Below are positions 41,075 through 49,243 of a stretch of DNA of 64,000 bases, one piece after another. Location of the stretch: NCBI GenBank assembly GCA_030698405.1, contig JAUYMU010000079.1, positions 1 through 64,000 on the forward strand, in the 5' to 3' direction. The number at the start of each line of letters is the position of its first letter. The first letter of the stretch is position 1. The translations under genes were made by a program, and so were the position numbers. This DNA is from Bacteroidota bacterium. Lineage in GTDB: Bacteria > Bacteroidota > Bacteroidia > Bacteroidales > Prolixibacteraceae. Below the pieces are notes generated by a model that did no database searches, had not been told where the DNA came from, and worked only from the letters and a program-made list of their open reading frames with translations.

Positions 41075-42237
41075 TTATTTCTGCCCTGATTCCTGGTAAT
41101 ACAGTTTTTTCTCTTTTGTTATTCCCCAGAATTGCATCATTTCAGCATTCAGTTCCGAGCGTTTTGGACTTTCGTAAATATCCTGCCACGCCATTACATT
41201 GCAGTCAGTGGGCAATATGATAATTGTATCGGGCGAATTTACAAGGTACTCAATTGCCTTTCGCTCACAGTGGTATTCTTCTGTTTCGAGCCGATCAGAA
41301 TTTATTTGGACGGTAGGGCCGGTAACCACCCAAGGGCAGGAGCAGCAAATAAACAACTGAAAAAATTCCAATCCACTTTAGAGTACCGATGATCTTCCTG
41401 CCTTCCTCCGAATTGAAATGTTTTTTAATCAGAAATACATTAACGCCAATGATGATGAGTAATAAAGGCACACCCAATGACTGACTGATCTGATAATAAA
41501 TTCCAAGTGGCAATTTCAAATATCGGTCGATAATTGGGATTGCTTCAGTGCTATAATTGAGATCGTACCTCCCCAAAAACAAGGAATACAGGCTAACCAG
41601 ACAAGCCGGTACAAGCAAAAGGAATAAAGGAAAAGGGATTTTTCGAAGTGTTGAAACCAGATTGTCAAGCGTAAAGAAGTTTTCTTCATGATCTGGATTC
41701 TGTAAAAAGTAAATACCTGTTAACGCCGAAACAATCAATATCAATCCGGGAATTAATGGTCCGCTTAACGGCAGTATTATCGAAAAAACCACTGTTACCA
41801 GTAACCGTTTGCCTGAATCAACGGAGTGATAAGAGCTGCGCTAATCAGAAACTTTCTGTCAAAAATGTATTTGGTTCCTGAAATCAATGACGAAATGATA
41901 AAAATGACCAATAAATGGGTGATGATTTTCAACAGCGCACACGAAAAATACACTGAGCTAACCGGATCAGTTAGTTTTTGAAGAAAGATTGGAACTTTCT
42001 GCATGTATTCCTTAAAGAAAAAATGAGCAAAAAACCGGTTTGGATTTACGTGCTTTTCACCTGTACAGAGCATTTGAAATCCAAGGATCATCGAGTAGTT
42101 GCTGAACAAACGACGAAGGAACCACACCTGCCGAAATATCACCATCCAGCGGAATGTAATAGTATTAAAAACGAATAAGTTGAATCGCCCAGAAGGAACA
42201 GAATCAGGAATAATTTCAGCAGATTGGTTTTGTTCAT
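41075..42237 (-). pseudogene. Decayed multi-pass membrane protein gene (several frameshifts)
   Basis: One protein seems spread over several frames of the minus strand. From 42237: MNKTNLLKLFLILFLLGDST; then in a second frame YYIPLDGDISAGVVPSSFVQ; then in a third CTGEKHVNPNRFFAHFFFKE through PLIQANGYW; then a fourth piece from 41792, GPLIPGLILIVSALTGIYFL to LGGYRPYRPN; and finally (from about 41370) QINSDRLETEEYHCERKAIE. The order and hydrophobic profile fit a single conserved Bacteroidota membrane protein of about 380-400 residues. At least three or four frameshifts separate the pieces, too many for sequencing error, so this is a pseudogene. Confidence 0.65.
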
Positions 42238-42247
42238 CTGAAAATAA

Positions 42248-42310
42248 AGGTATTAATTGATTCTTAAGCGTCCTCATAGCTTGTCCCGATTAATCGGGAG
42301 AACTCCCAAA
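42248..42310 (+). repeat. Dispersed repeat, copy 1 (CTCATAGCTTGTCCCGAT core)
   Basis: Shares GGTATTAATT-like start, the core CTCATAGCTTGTCCCGAT and TCGGGAGAACTC with the copy at 45553-45615. The core holds a CCCGAT/ATCGGG hairpin. Same orientation in both copies; together they bracket the PAP2/LTA-synthase-like operon. Confidence 0.75.
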
Positions 42311-42450
42311 TAATCATCCTCCTGTGCTAAAAAAATTTTCTCATGGTCGTTTCATATTATTTAAACAACCTGATTGTTTATTTCAGTTGATAACAATTAT
42401 TTAAGACTATCGTTCTGTTCCAATTTTTCAGGAGGCGTAACAAAGTTTAA

Positions 42451-43524
42451 CTAAAATGTTACCCGATAACTCAATCCCATTCTTCCCTGACCGAAATAGA
42501 CCGGCATCAGCGAGGATGATTTCCCGTGGTCGTTTCCTGTCTTTGTGATGACTTTTCTTCCGCGCGACAGGGCAATTTCCCCACAGGTATAGCCAATGGC
42601 GATGGCCAATGGATAGTCACTGATCCAGTGTACGCCGTTGTTGATCATCGAATAACCCAGCAAACCCATAAGACTGTAGCCCACTGGTTTAATATACTTG
42701 TTGTCGGGGTAATTTCCCGCAAGTATCGTGATGGTTGCCATTGCAGTCGCCAAATGCCCGGAGGGAAATGCATCGTGTAAGGAAACATTCTGCTGGTAAT
42801 GCAACGGAGCCGGAAACAAATGCCAGCTTCCCCCAGGTTTTCCTGATCCATCCGACATCGCCCGAAATGGACTTTCGCGGCCTGTAATACGTTTCAGAAA
42901 CTGCGTGGTAATAGCCAATGTGAAAAACATTTCAGCCATTTGAGAAGTAGTTTGCAAAGCTCTGTAATCTTTGGCCGCAAGTCCGTAACCATAAAATCCT
43001 GTGGCAATCAGGATGCTTGTCCAACCTTCACCCAGAAAATAAATAACCGAATTTAAATTCTGCGGAAGATCAAGTACATCAATCTTAAAGCTTCCGAAAT
43101 TGGCTTCGATAACAGTTTTTGATTTGCGTGTTGGATCCAGATTTATATACCGGCCAAACTGCTGCCCTGCATCCAGAATTGGTTGATCAAATGCCACCAA
43201 AATAGCTGTTCCACCCAAAATGGCGGCTAATTTTGGCAAATTCTTTTTCGAGAAGGATGTTTTTCCGAGCTGGTACAAATCAAGAGGAACATTTTTGGCA
43301 AATTCAAATGGCTTTGGCCTGAAGAATAACATCGATTTAATCGAGTCAATTTCAATTTTCTGAGCTTTCACAACACGAAAAGTATCGCGCCAGGCCTTAT
43401 CGACCAGTGTATCCTTTTTAGTTTCCGCCAGCAAACTGTTTACCGAAAAAAAAAGAGCCAGAAGAAGTGTAGCGTATTTTACAGACCAACCAATAAATTG
43501 CATTATTCTCATTTTCCATCCCAT
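42451..43524 (-). CDS. PAP2-family phosphatase-like membrane protein
   Basis: A 357-residue PAP2 protein with signal/anchor (YATLLLALFFSVNSLLAETK), several helices and the signatures KRITGRESPF and DAFPSGHLATAMA. In the third signature, SRx5HxxxD, the Arg is Met (YSMINNGVHWISDYP), a substitution expected to weaken phosphate binding. An extra loop (GSGKPGGSWHLFPAPLHYQQ) separates signatures 1 and 2. It overlaps the LTA-synthase-like gene by 16 bp and is its downstream operon partner, so both may act on lipid-linked phosphoglycerol or phosphoethanolamine head groups. Much longer than the PAP2 gene at 36332-37168. Confidence 0.85.
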   Translation of the reverse strand: MGWKMRIMQFIGWSVKYATLLLALFFSVNSLLAETKKDTLVDKAWRDTFRVVKAQKIEIDSIKSMLFFRPKPFEFAKNVPLDLYQLGKTSFSKKNLPKLAAILGGTAILVAFDQPILDAGQQFGRYINLDPTRKSKTVIEANFGSFKIDVLDLPQNLNSVIYFLGEGWTSILIATGFYGYGLAAKDYRALQTTSQMAEMFFTLAITTQFLKRITGRESPFRAMSDGSGKPGGSWHLFPAPLHYQQNVSLHDAFPSGHLATAMATITILAGNYPDNKYIKPVGYSLMGLLGYSMINNGVHWISDYPLAIAIGYTCGEIALSRGRKVITKTGNDHGKSSSLMPVYFGQGRMGLSYRVTF

Positions 43525-45452
43525 TTATCAAGTTTCTCTTTGTAAACGTAGTTGGCCGATTGGTAATAAATGATGGCTTCATTTTGAATTTTTTCATCAA
43601 TTGGCGAAACATTCATTTCTCCTGAAAGTGGATCGATTTTGTAATGTGTTATCTTTTGCTGAGGACTCAAAATGGTCAACCGGTCGTTTTTAATAAAGCC
43701 AAGTTTCTGATAATTAGAAATAAATGCCCGTTCTTCTTCCGGAGTCATTTTCAGGATATCCTTTCCAAAGAATTTTGTTTTGTAACTCCAGTTCATAACG
43801 CCGAGCAGGGTAGGAGCCACATCAATCTGACTGGATAATTTGTCAATTTGCTGTGGATTAATCAGCCAGGGATTGTATATGATAAAAGGAATCTGGTATT
43901 CCATAAACGCTAGTTCGGCCTGACCGGCACTTCCGGCGCAATGATCGGCCATAATAACGAACAGTGTATTTTTAAACCAGGGTTTCATTCTGGCCTTTTC
44001 GATAAACTCGCCAATAGCAAAGTCACCATACTTTACCCCGCCTGCCCGGCTGGTTTTAGTTGGAATGTCAATCACACCTTCAGGATAAGTAAACGGCCGG
44101 TGATTTGAAGTCGTCATTACATGGTTCAGAAAAGGTTTTCCGGTAGCGAATGATTTGTCACATTCTGTCAGTGCACGGTTGAATAAATCCTGATCGCAAA
44201 CACCCCAGGTATTGGCAAAAGTAATTTCATCCTTTTTAAGGTCGTTCCGGTCAACAATTTCGTACCCATTATTCGAGAAGTAATTGTTCATATTGTCAAA
44301 ATAGCCATATCCACCATAAATGTATTTTAAATGGTAGCCACGTTCCTTAAAGATTTGTCCAACTGAAAACATGTTCTCGTTGTTGGGCCTTTTAATAACA
44401 CTTTGCCCTGGTTTTGGCGGGGCGCCAAGTGTTGCAGCTTCGAGCCCGTAGATGGTGCGGGTTCCGATGGCATAAAGGTTTGTAAAAAGGAGTGAGCTGT
44501 CTGCAATGGCATCTAAAAAGGGAGTTGAACCACTCTTTTTACTTTCTTTAAATCTCATGAATTCAGCGCTTAAGCTTTCAACGGTAATAAAAACCACGTT
44601 GTGCCGTTTTTCTTCTCCTGAATTTGTGATTTGCCTTGAAATGTCAAAAGTTTCGCTGCTTAGAAACTCGCTGTTTTCACTTTTAAGAATGGTACGCAAT
44701 TCCTTGAAATTTTCCTCGTTGCTTTGCGTGGCATAAAAGGTTTCGTAATCGAGTTCGTTGTTCAGGAAAGCGGAAAAAAGTGAGTGAATGCCATTTTTAG
44801 ACAGTTCGTTGTTGTAACGGTTTTGAGTTATTTCAACGGTTGTATTTTTGATCAGAATAAATGACAGAATTGGGAGAACCAGCAAAGCCAAACCGGTTTT
44901 AATCCGCTGCCTTTTTACACTTTTGCTTTGTAGCGAAACTGCCAGCAGGTTTTTTCTGATAACCAAATAGCTCAGGGCTATATCTGCGGCTAAAATGGCA
45001 GAAATCAATAAAGGCAGCGGATACGATTCTTTGATATTGCCCAATACTTCGGTAGTATAAATAAGATAATCAACTGCTATAAAGTTGTAGCGAACCCCGA
45101 ATTCTTCCCAGAAAAAATATTCGGATACGCCATTGAAAAGTAAGACATAAAAAGTGATGAAATAAACGGAATAAGCAACCCATTTATGAATGGCTGAGTT
45201 GAAAATCCGATCGGAAATAAAAGTTAAAAACAGCACGAAAGGGATCATGAAATAGGAAAAAGCCACAGTATCCATAAACAATCCTGCACCATACGACCAT
45301 AAAATGTTGAACAGATTTATGCTGACATCAGTGAAAGACATTGAAAGCAAAACTGTTCTGCTTATAAATGAAACACTTATAAATACCATGTAAAGTAGCA
45401 GAATGCCTCCAAATCGGCCATTCAGGATTTTTTTGCAATTATTACGATTCAT
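43509..45452 (-). CDS. LTA-synthase-family sulfatase-like membrane enzyme
   Basis: Membrane enzyme of the alkaline-phosphatase superfamily, 647 residues. Five N-terminal helices (e.g. FMDTVAFSYFMIPFVLFLTF, WVAYSVYFITFYVLLFNGVS) anchor a periplasmic sulfatase fold that starts at about 280: NVVFITVESLSAEFMR (metal Glu), IGTRTIYGLEAA with the nucleophile Thr, and NTLFVIMADHCAGSAG with Asp-His metal ligands. Family members transfer phosphoglycerol or phosphoethanolamine from lipids to envelope glycans. Gram-negative members usually modify lipid A or membrane glycans. It is coupled to a PAP2 phosphatase by a 16-bp overlap. Confidence 0.9.
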   Translation of the reverse strand: MNRNNCKKILNGRFGGILLLYMVFISVSFISRTVLLSMSFTDVSINLFNILWSYGAGLFMDTVAFSYFMIPFVLFLTFISDRIFNSAIHKWVAYSVYFITFYVLLFNGVSEYFFWEEFGVRYNFIAVDYLIYTTEVLGNIKESYPLPLLISAILAADIALSYLVIRKNLLAVSLQSKSVKRQRIKTGLALLVLPILSFILIKNTTVEITQNRYNNELSKNGIHSLFSAFLNNELDYETFYATQSNEENFKELRTILKSENSEFLSSETFDISRQITNSGEEKRHNVVFITVESLSAEFMRFKESKKSGSTPFLDAIADSSLLFTNLYAIGTRTIYGLEAATLGAPPKPGQSVIKRPNNENMFSVGQIFKERGYHLKYIYGGYGYFDNMNNYFSNNGYEIVDRNDLKKDEITFANTWGVCDQDLFNRALTECDKSFATGKPFLNHVMTTSNHRPFTYPEGVIDIPTKTSRAGGVKYGDFAIGEFIEKARMKPWFKNTLFVIMADHCAGSAGQAELAFMEYQIPFIIYNPWLINPQQIDKLSSQIDVAPTLLGVMNWSYKTKFFGKDILKMTPEEERAFISNYQKLGFIKNDRLTILSPQQKITHYKIDPLSGEMNVSPIDEKIQNEAIIYYQSANYVYKEKLDKWDGK

Positions 45453-45552
45453 ATTATGAGATTTTCTGTGTAGGGGGTGAAGGTCGATAATTACTTTTTA
45501 TACCTGTCAGGCAAATATATAATATTTCTGATTAACTTTTCATCCGAAAATA

Positions 45553-45615
45553 TGGGTATTAATTTGTTGATTATTAAGTATTCTCATAGCTTGTCCCGAT
45601 CTTTCGGGAGAACTC
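45553..45615 (+). repeat. Dispersed repeat, copy 2 (CTCATAGCTTGTCCCGAT core)
   Basis: Matches the element at 42248-42310, with CCCGATCTTTCGGG as its central hairpin (copy 1 has CCCGATTAATCGGG). The varying loop with conserved stem argues for selection on the palindrome or for repeated template-driven insertion. Confidence 0.75.
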
Positions 45616-45795
45616 ACATGCGATAGATTTCCACTTCGAACTATGGGTTCATTTTTTTTTGTGCTGCCACCTTGCAAATTATTTCTGCGGCATGTTCGTT
45701 TTATAGGTCTAGGATAAGGCTGGCAAAATACGAAACTGTTGTGAGAAAGTTCCTGATCCACCAATTAAATCTGGACTTAAAAACTGATTTTATTC

Positions 45796-45827
45796 TTGTA
45801 TTAGCTGACGGAAAGGGATTATTTTTG
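45796..45827 (+). promoter_or_regulatory. Bacteroidota-type promoter of the aminotransferase gene
   Basis: TTG at 45796-45798, 21-bp spacer, TATTTTTG at 45820-45827: this fits TTG-N19/21-TAnnTTTG. The start codon at 45856 lies 28 bp downstream, leaving a short leader. The rest of the 400-bp gap before it holds the dispersed repeat at 45553-45615 and no gene. Confidence 0.6.
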
Positions 45828-45855
45828 CGACGCATTTTTTTCACAACTAATACAA

Positions 45856-47322
45856 ATGACAAAACTTGAATCTTATTTCGACCAATTCAGAAACAATATT
45901 GTAGGAATCGACCAGCATTTTAAATCGCCGTATGGTGAAAAAGAGATCGTTTACGCCGATTGGATTGCAAGTGGAAGACTTTACAAACCCATTGAAAAGC
46001 AAATTTCCGAAGTTTTTGGGCCCTTCGCCGGAAATACGCATTCAGAAACCAGCGAAACCGGCGCGCTGATGACCCATGCATACCATCAGGCGCAACAAAT
46101 TATTAAAGCTCACGTGAATGCAGATCCAAATGACATAATTATCACCGCAGGTTCAGGAATGACAGCCGTTATAAACAAATTTCAGCGGATGCTTGGCTTG
46201 AAATACTGCGGAAAGGTAAACCATACCGGATGCCTTGCCAAACGCGACCGGCCTGTGGTTTTTATTACGCACATGGAACACCATTCAAACCACACAAGCT
46301 GGTACGAAACCAATGCCGATGTGGTGATTATTGATCCTGACGAAAACTTACAGGTTTCGCCTGAAAATCTCCGAAAAAAACTGGAAGAATACAAAGACCG
46401 GCCTTTCAAAATCGGCTCGTTTACTGCCTGTTCAAATGTTACCGGAATCCGCACTCCTTATTACGAACTGGCGCAAATAATGCACGAATTTGGCGGCGTA
46501 GTTTTTATCGACTTTGCAGCATCTGCACCTTATGATGAAATGAATATGCACCCGGAGGACCCGATGCAAAAGCTGGATGCCATCATGTTCTCGCCGCACA
46601 AATTCTTGGGAGGTCCCGGATCTTCGGGCGTGTTGGTTTTCGACCAGTCGATGTACCACAATACAGTGCCCGATCAGCCAGGTGGCGGAACGGTCGATTG
46701 GACGAATCCGTGGGGCGAATACAAATATGTTGACAACATTGAAATAAGGGAAGACGGCGGAACTCCCGGTTTTTTGCAAACGATCCGCACGGCACTTTGC
46801 ATCCGGCTTAAAGAGAAAATGGGTATCGAAAATATCCACCAACGCGAAAATGAATTGCTGAAACTGGCTTTTAAGGGACTTGACGGTATTCCTGAAGTAA
46901 AAATCATGGATGACCGGCACCGCGAAAGACTGGGTATCATTTCATTTTTCGTCGCCAAAATTCATTACAACCTGTTGGTTAAATTGCTGAACGATTTGTA
47001 TGGAATTCAGGTTCGGGGCGGTTGTGCTTGCGCCGGAACTTACGGCCACATTTTGCTTGAAGTGACCCATGAACTATCTGATGAAATTACAAGCAGGATA
47101 AATCAGGGCGATTTGTCTTTAAAACCGGGCTGGGTGCGATGGTCGCTGCATCCGACTACAACCAAACATGAAGTTGAGTTGTTCATTAAAGCGCTTAGGG
47201 ACATTGTAGCTAATTACGAAAAATATGCCGCCGATTACACTTATTATCCTAAGGAAAACATTTTCAGGCACATAAACGAAAACAACTATGAAACAATTGT
47301 AAAAAGCTGGTTTAATCTTTAA
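45856..47322 (+). CDS. Class V aminotransferase / cysteine-desulfurase-like PLP enzyme
   Basis: PLP-dependent fold-type I enzyme, 488 residues. It opens with a substrate-arm segment (YADWIASGRLYKPIEKQI), then the conserved THMEHHSNHTSW and FIDFAASAPYDE with the Asp that holds the pyridine ring, the lysine in DAIMFSPHKFLGGPGSSGVL, and a Cys-containing loop RGGCACAGTYGH similar to SufS-type desulfurases. Many Bacteroidota have such stand-alone members annotated only as aminotransferase class V. It has an own promoter and no partner; cysteine desulfurase is plausible but not shown. Confidence 0.87.
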   Translation: MTKLESYFDQFRNNIVGIDQHFKSPYGEKEIVYADWIASGRLYKPIEKQISEVFGPFAGNTHSETSETGALMTHAYHQAQQIIKAHVNADPNDIIITAGSGMTAVINKFQRMLGLKYCGKVNHTGCLAKRDRPVVFITHMEHHSNHTSWYETNADVVIIDPDENLQVSPENLRKKLEEYKDRPFKIGSFTACSNVTGIRTPYYELAQIMHEFGGVVFIDFAASAPYDEMNMHPEDPMQKLDAIMFSPHKFLGGPGSSGVLVFDQSMYHNTVPDQPGGGTVDWTNPWGEYKYVDNIEIREDGGTPGFLQTIRTALCIRLKEKMGIENIHQRENELLKLAFKGLDGIPEVKIMDDRHRERLGIISFFVAKIHYNLLVKLLNDLYGIQVRGGCACAGTYGHILLEVTHELSDEITSRINQGDLSLKPGWVRWSLHPTTTKHEVELFIKALRDIVANYEKYAADYTYYPKENIFRHINENNYETIVKSWFNL

Positions 47323-47357
47323 AATTTGTACAGCTTTGCAAGGTACAAGAAACAGCA

Positions 47358-47912
47358 ATGAAGGTTGAAGACAAAATATTGGTGGGTGAAATCAGGAACC
47401 GGAACCGAAAGGTTTTCGAGGCCCTGTTCTATGAGTATTACCCGCACCTGACACGTTATGCCGAAGGTTTCCTCTTCGACAAACATGCCTGCGAAGACAT
47501 TGTACAAAACCTTTTTATTCACTTTTGGGAAAAAACGAATCAAATCGACATTCAGCTTTCGCTTAAATCGTATTTCTATCAATCGGTAAAAAACCGCTGC
47601 CTCAACCACCTTCGCGATATTAATGTTCAGGACAAGCATAAAATTCTTTACCTGGAAGCCTTGTTAAACGAGGACGATTCATCTGGCTGGGTTGATCTGG
47701 AAATTATAAAAAAAGTGCAGGATGCCATTGCCCAGCTTCCGCCGCAAATGGGCGAGTTGTTCAAACAGAAATACATGTTCGGAAGAAAGATACAGGATAT
47801 CGCCGTGATCAACCAGATTTCGGAAAATACCGTAAAAACCCAAATCAGGCGGGCAAAGGAAAAGATGCGCAAAATATTAATTGACAGCAGCTCTCTGAAG
47901 TTCTTCTTTTAA
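47358..47912 (+). CDS. ECF RNA polymerase sigma-70 factor (Bacteroides expansion family)
   Basis: Sigma factor of 184 residues. Region 2 appears as ALFYEYYPHLTRYAEGFLFD and ACEDIVQNLFIHFWEK, region 4 as LPPQMGELFKQKYM and IAVINQISENTVKTQIRRAK, a helix-turn-helix. FecR anti-sigma and an STN-bearing SusC receptor follow at once, which is the arrangement for cell-surface signalling: the receptor senses a glycan, FecR releases the sigma factor, and the sigma factor transcribes the susC operon. It lies 35 bp after the aminotransferase stop. Confidence 0.93.
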   Translation: MKVEDKILVGEIRNRNRKVFEALFYEYYPHLTRYAEGFLFDKHACEDIVQNLFIHFWEKTNQIDIQLSLKSYFYQSVKNRCLNHLRDINVQDKHKILYLEALLNEDDSSGWVDLEIIKKVQDAIAQLPPQMGELFKQKYMFGRKIQDIAVINQISENTVKTQIRRAKEKMRKILIDSSSLKFFF

Positions 47913-47989
47913 ATTCTAAAAAATAATCCAATTCCTGTCACCCTTTTTCCAAGGTCAGGTGTCATTAAATTAACTTGACTAAAAAGAAC

Positions 47990-49159
47990 ATGACGGAACT
48001 GAATCAAAACATCGATTTTGAGATCATCTGGAAAAAAATCCACAACCAGACCTCCGAAGAAGAAGAAACTCTTTTGAAACAATGGTTGTCTGAAAACAAC
48101 GCTCATCGTAAATACTTCGATAGCGCCCTTCATTATTATACCAATGGCTCTCAATTTGCCAATTCACCTGCCGAATTAAAAAAAGCGCTCCGTAACATTC
48201 ATCGTAAAGCCGGCATTTTTTCTCCTGCCCGGAATACCCGAATAATTGCAATCACCAGTATCGCAGCCAGCATTTTGTTCCTTATTTATTTTCAGTTTTT
48301 AAACCTTGAAATTAATCCCGAAAACCTTGGAGTTGAGCAACAGGTGCAATCGATTGTGCCAGGCAGTAACAAGGCAGTGCTGATTCTTGCTGACGGAACT
48401 GAACACGATCTGACCTCAGATGGAAATACTTTTACTGATGCCGATGGAACGGAGATTAAAAATACCGGCAACTCGCTGGAATACTCAAGCAAAAACGCAC
48501 TTTCAACAGAAATAAAATACAATACCCTGAAAATTCCGCGTGGCGGCGAATATTTCCTTATTTTATCCGACAGCACAAAAGTGTGGCTGAATTCAGAAAC
48601 CACCCTTCGTTTTCCGGTTCAGTTTGCCGCCGATGTTCGCAGCGTTGAACTCACCGGGGAGGCTTATTTTGAAGTAAAGAAAAACACAAAAGTCCCGTTT
48701 ATAGTAACTTCCGGTAATCAGAATATCAAAATACTTGGCACACAATTCAACGTATCATCTTATCCTGAAAACCAAAACATATATACAACTCTTGTAGAAG
48801 GCAATGTAGAAGTTTCGATGAGTAATAACCCGCAAATAAATCTGACCCTGAAACCAAATGAGCAGAGCATCTTAAATAGCAGCAACAATCAGATTCAAAA
48901 AAGGATTGTAGATATCAATCAGTATGTTGCGTGGAAAGATGGACGTTTTGTTTTTAGGGAGCAGCCGTTGGAAGAAATCATGGGTACACTTTCAAAATGG
49001 TACGATGTACAAGTCGTTTTCTCAAATGAGAGAGACAAGAAATTAATGTTTACCGGAAATCTGGAGCGTTATGCCAATTTTGGTGATATCCTGGCAAAAA
49101 TTGAGAAGACCAATGAAGTGAGTTTTGTTATTGAAAACAATACGATAACCATTAACTGA
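47990..49159 (+). CDS. FecR-family anti-sigma factor
   Basis: Anti-sigma regulator, 389 residues from the ATG at 47990 (MTELNQNIDFEIIWKK); the frame is open from a TTG 15 bp earlier. The cytoplasmic N-terminal domain is followed by a single membrane helix (IIAITSIAASILFLIYFQFL, about residues 87-106), the FecR domain (KIPRGGEYFLILSDSTKVWL, VELTGEAYFEV) and a DUF4974-type C-terminal domain (PLEEIMGTLSKWYDVQVVF) that contacts the STN domain of the receptor. It would hold the preceding sigma factor until the receptor signals. Confidence 0.93.
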   Translation: MTELNQNIDFEIIWKKIHNQTSEEEETLLKQWLSENNAHRKYFDSALHYYTNGSQFANSPAELKKALRNIHRKAGIFSPARNTRIIAITSIAASILFLIYFQFLNLEINPENLGVEQQVQSIVPGSNKAVLILADGTEHDLTSDGNTFTDADGTEIKNTGNSLEYSSKNALSTEIKYNTLKIPRGGEYFLILSDSTKVWLNSETTLRFPVQFAADVRSVELTGEAYFEVKKNTKVPFIVTSGNQNIKILGTQFNVSSYPENQNIYTTLVEGNVEVSMSNNPQINLTLKPNEQSILNSSNNQIQKRIVDINQYVAWKDGRFVFREQPLEEIMGTLSKWYDVQVVFSNERDKKLMFTGNLERYANFGDILAKIEKTNEVSFVIENNTITIN

Positions 49160-49243
49160 AAAGAAAAAGGCGGGAAATGTTCGCACCATTCCCCACCCTG
49201 ATTGTAGTAAATAATAATGTGTATTAACTTACAGTACAAATCT

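Noticed and set aside
47358-49159. Iron-citrate (Fec) uptake regulation
   Set aside because: Although the regulators belong to the FecI/FecR families, the receptor is SusC with SusD and lyases downstream, so glycan sensing is the better reading.
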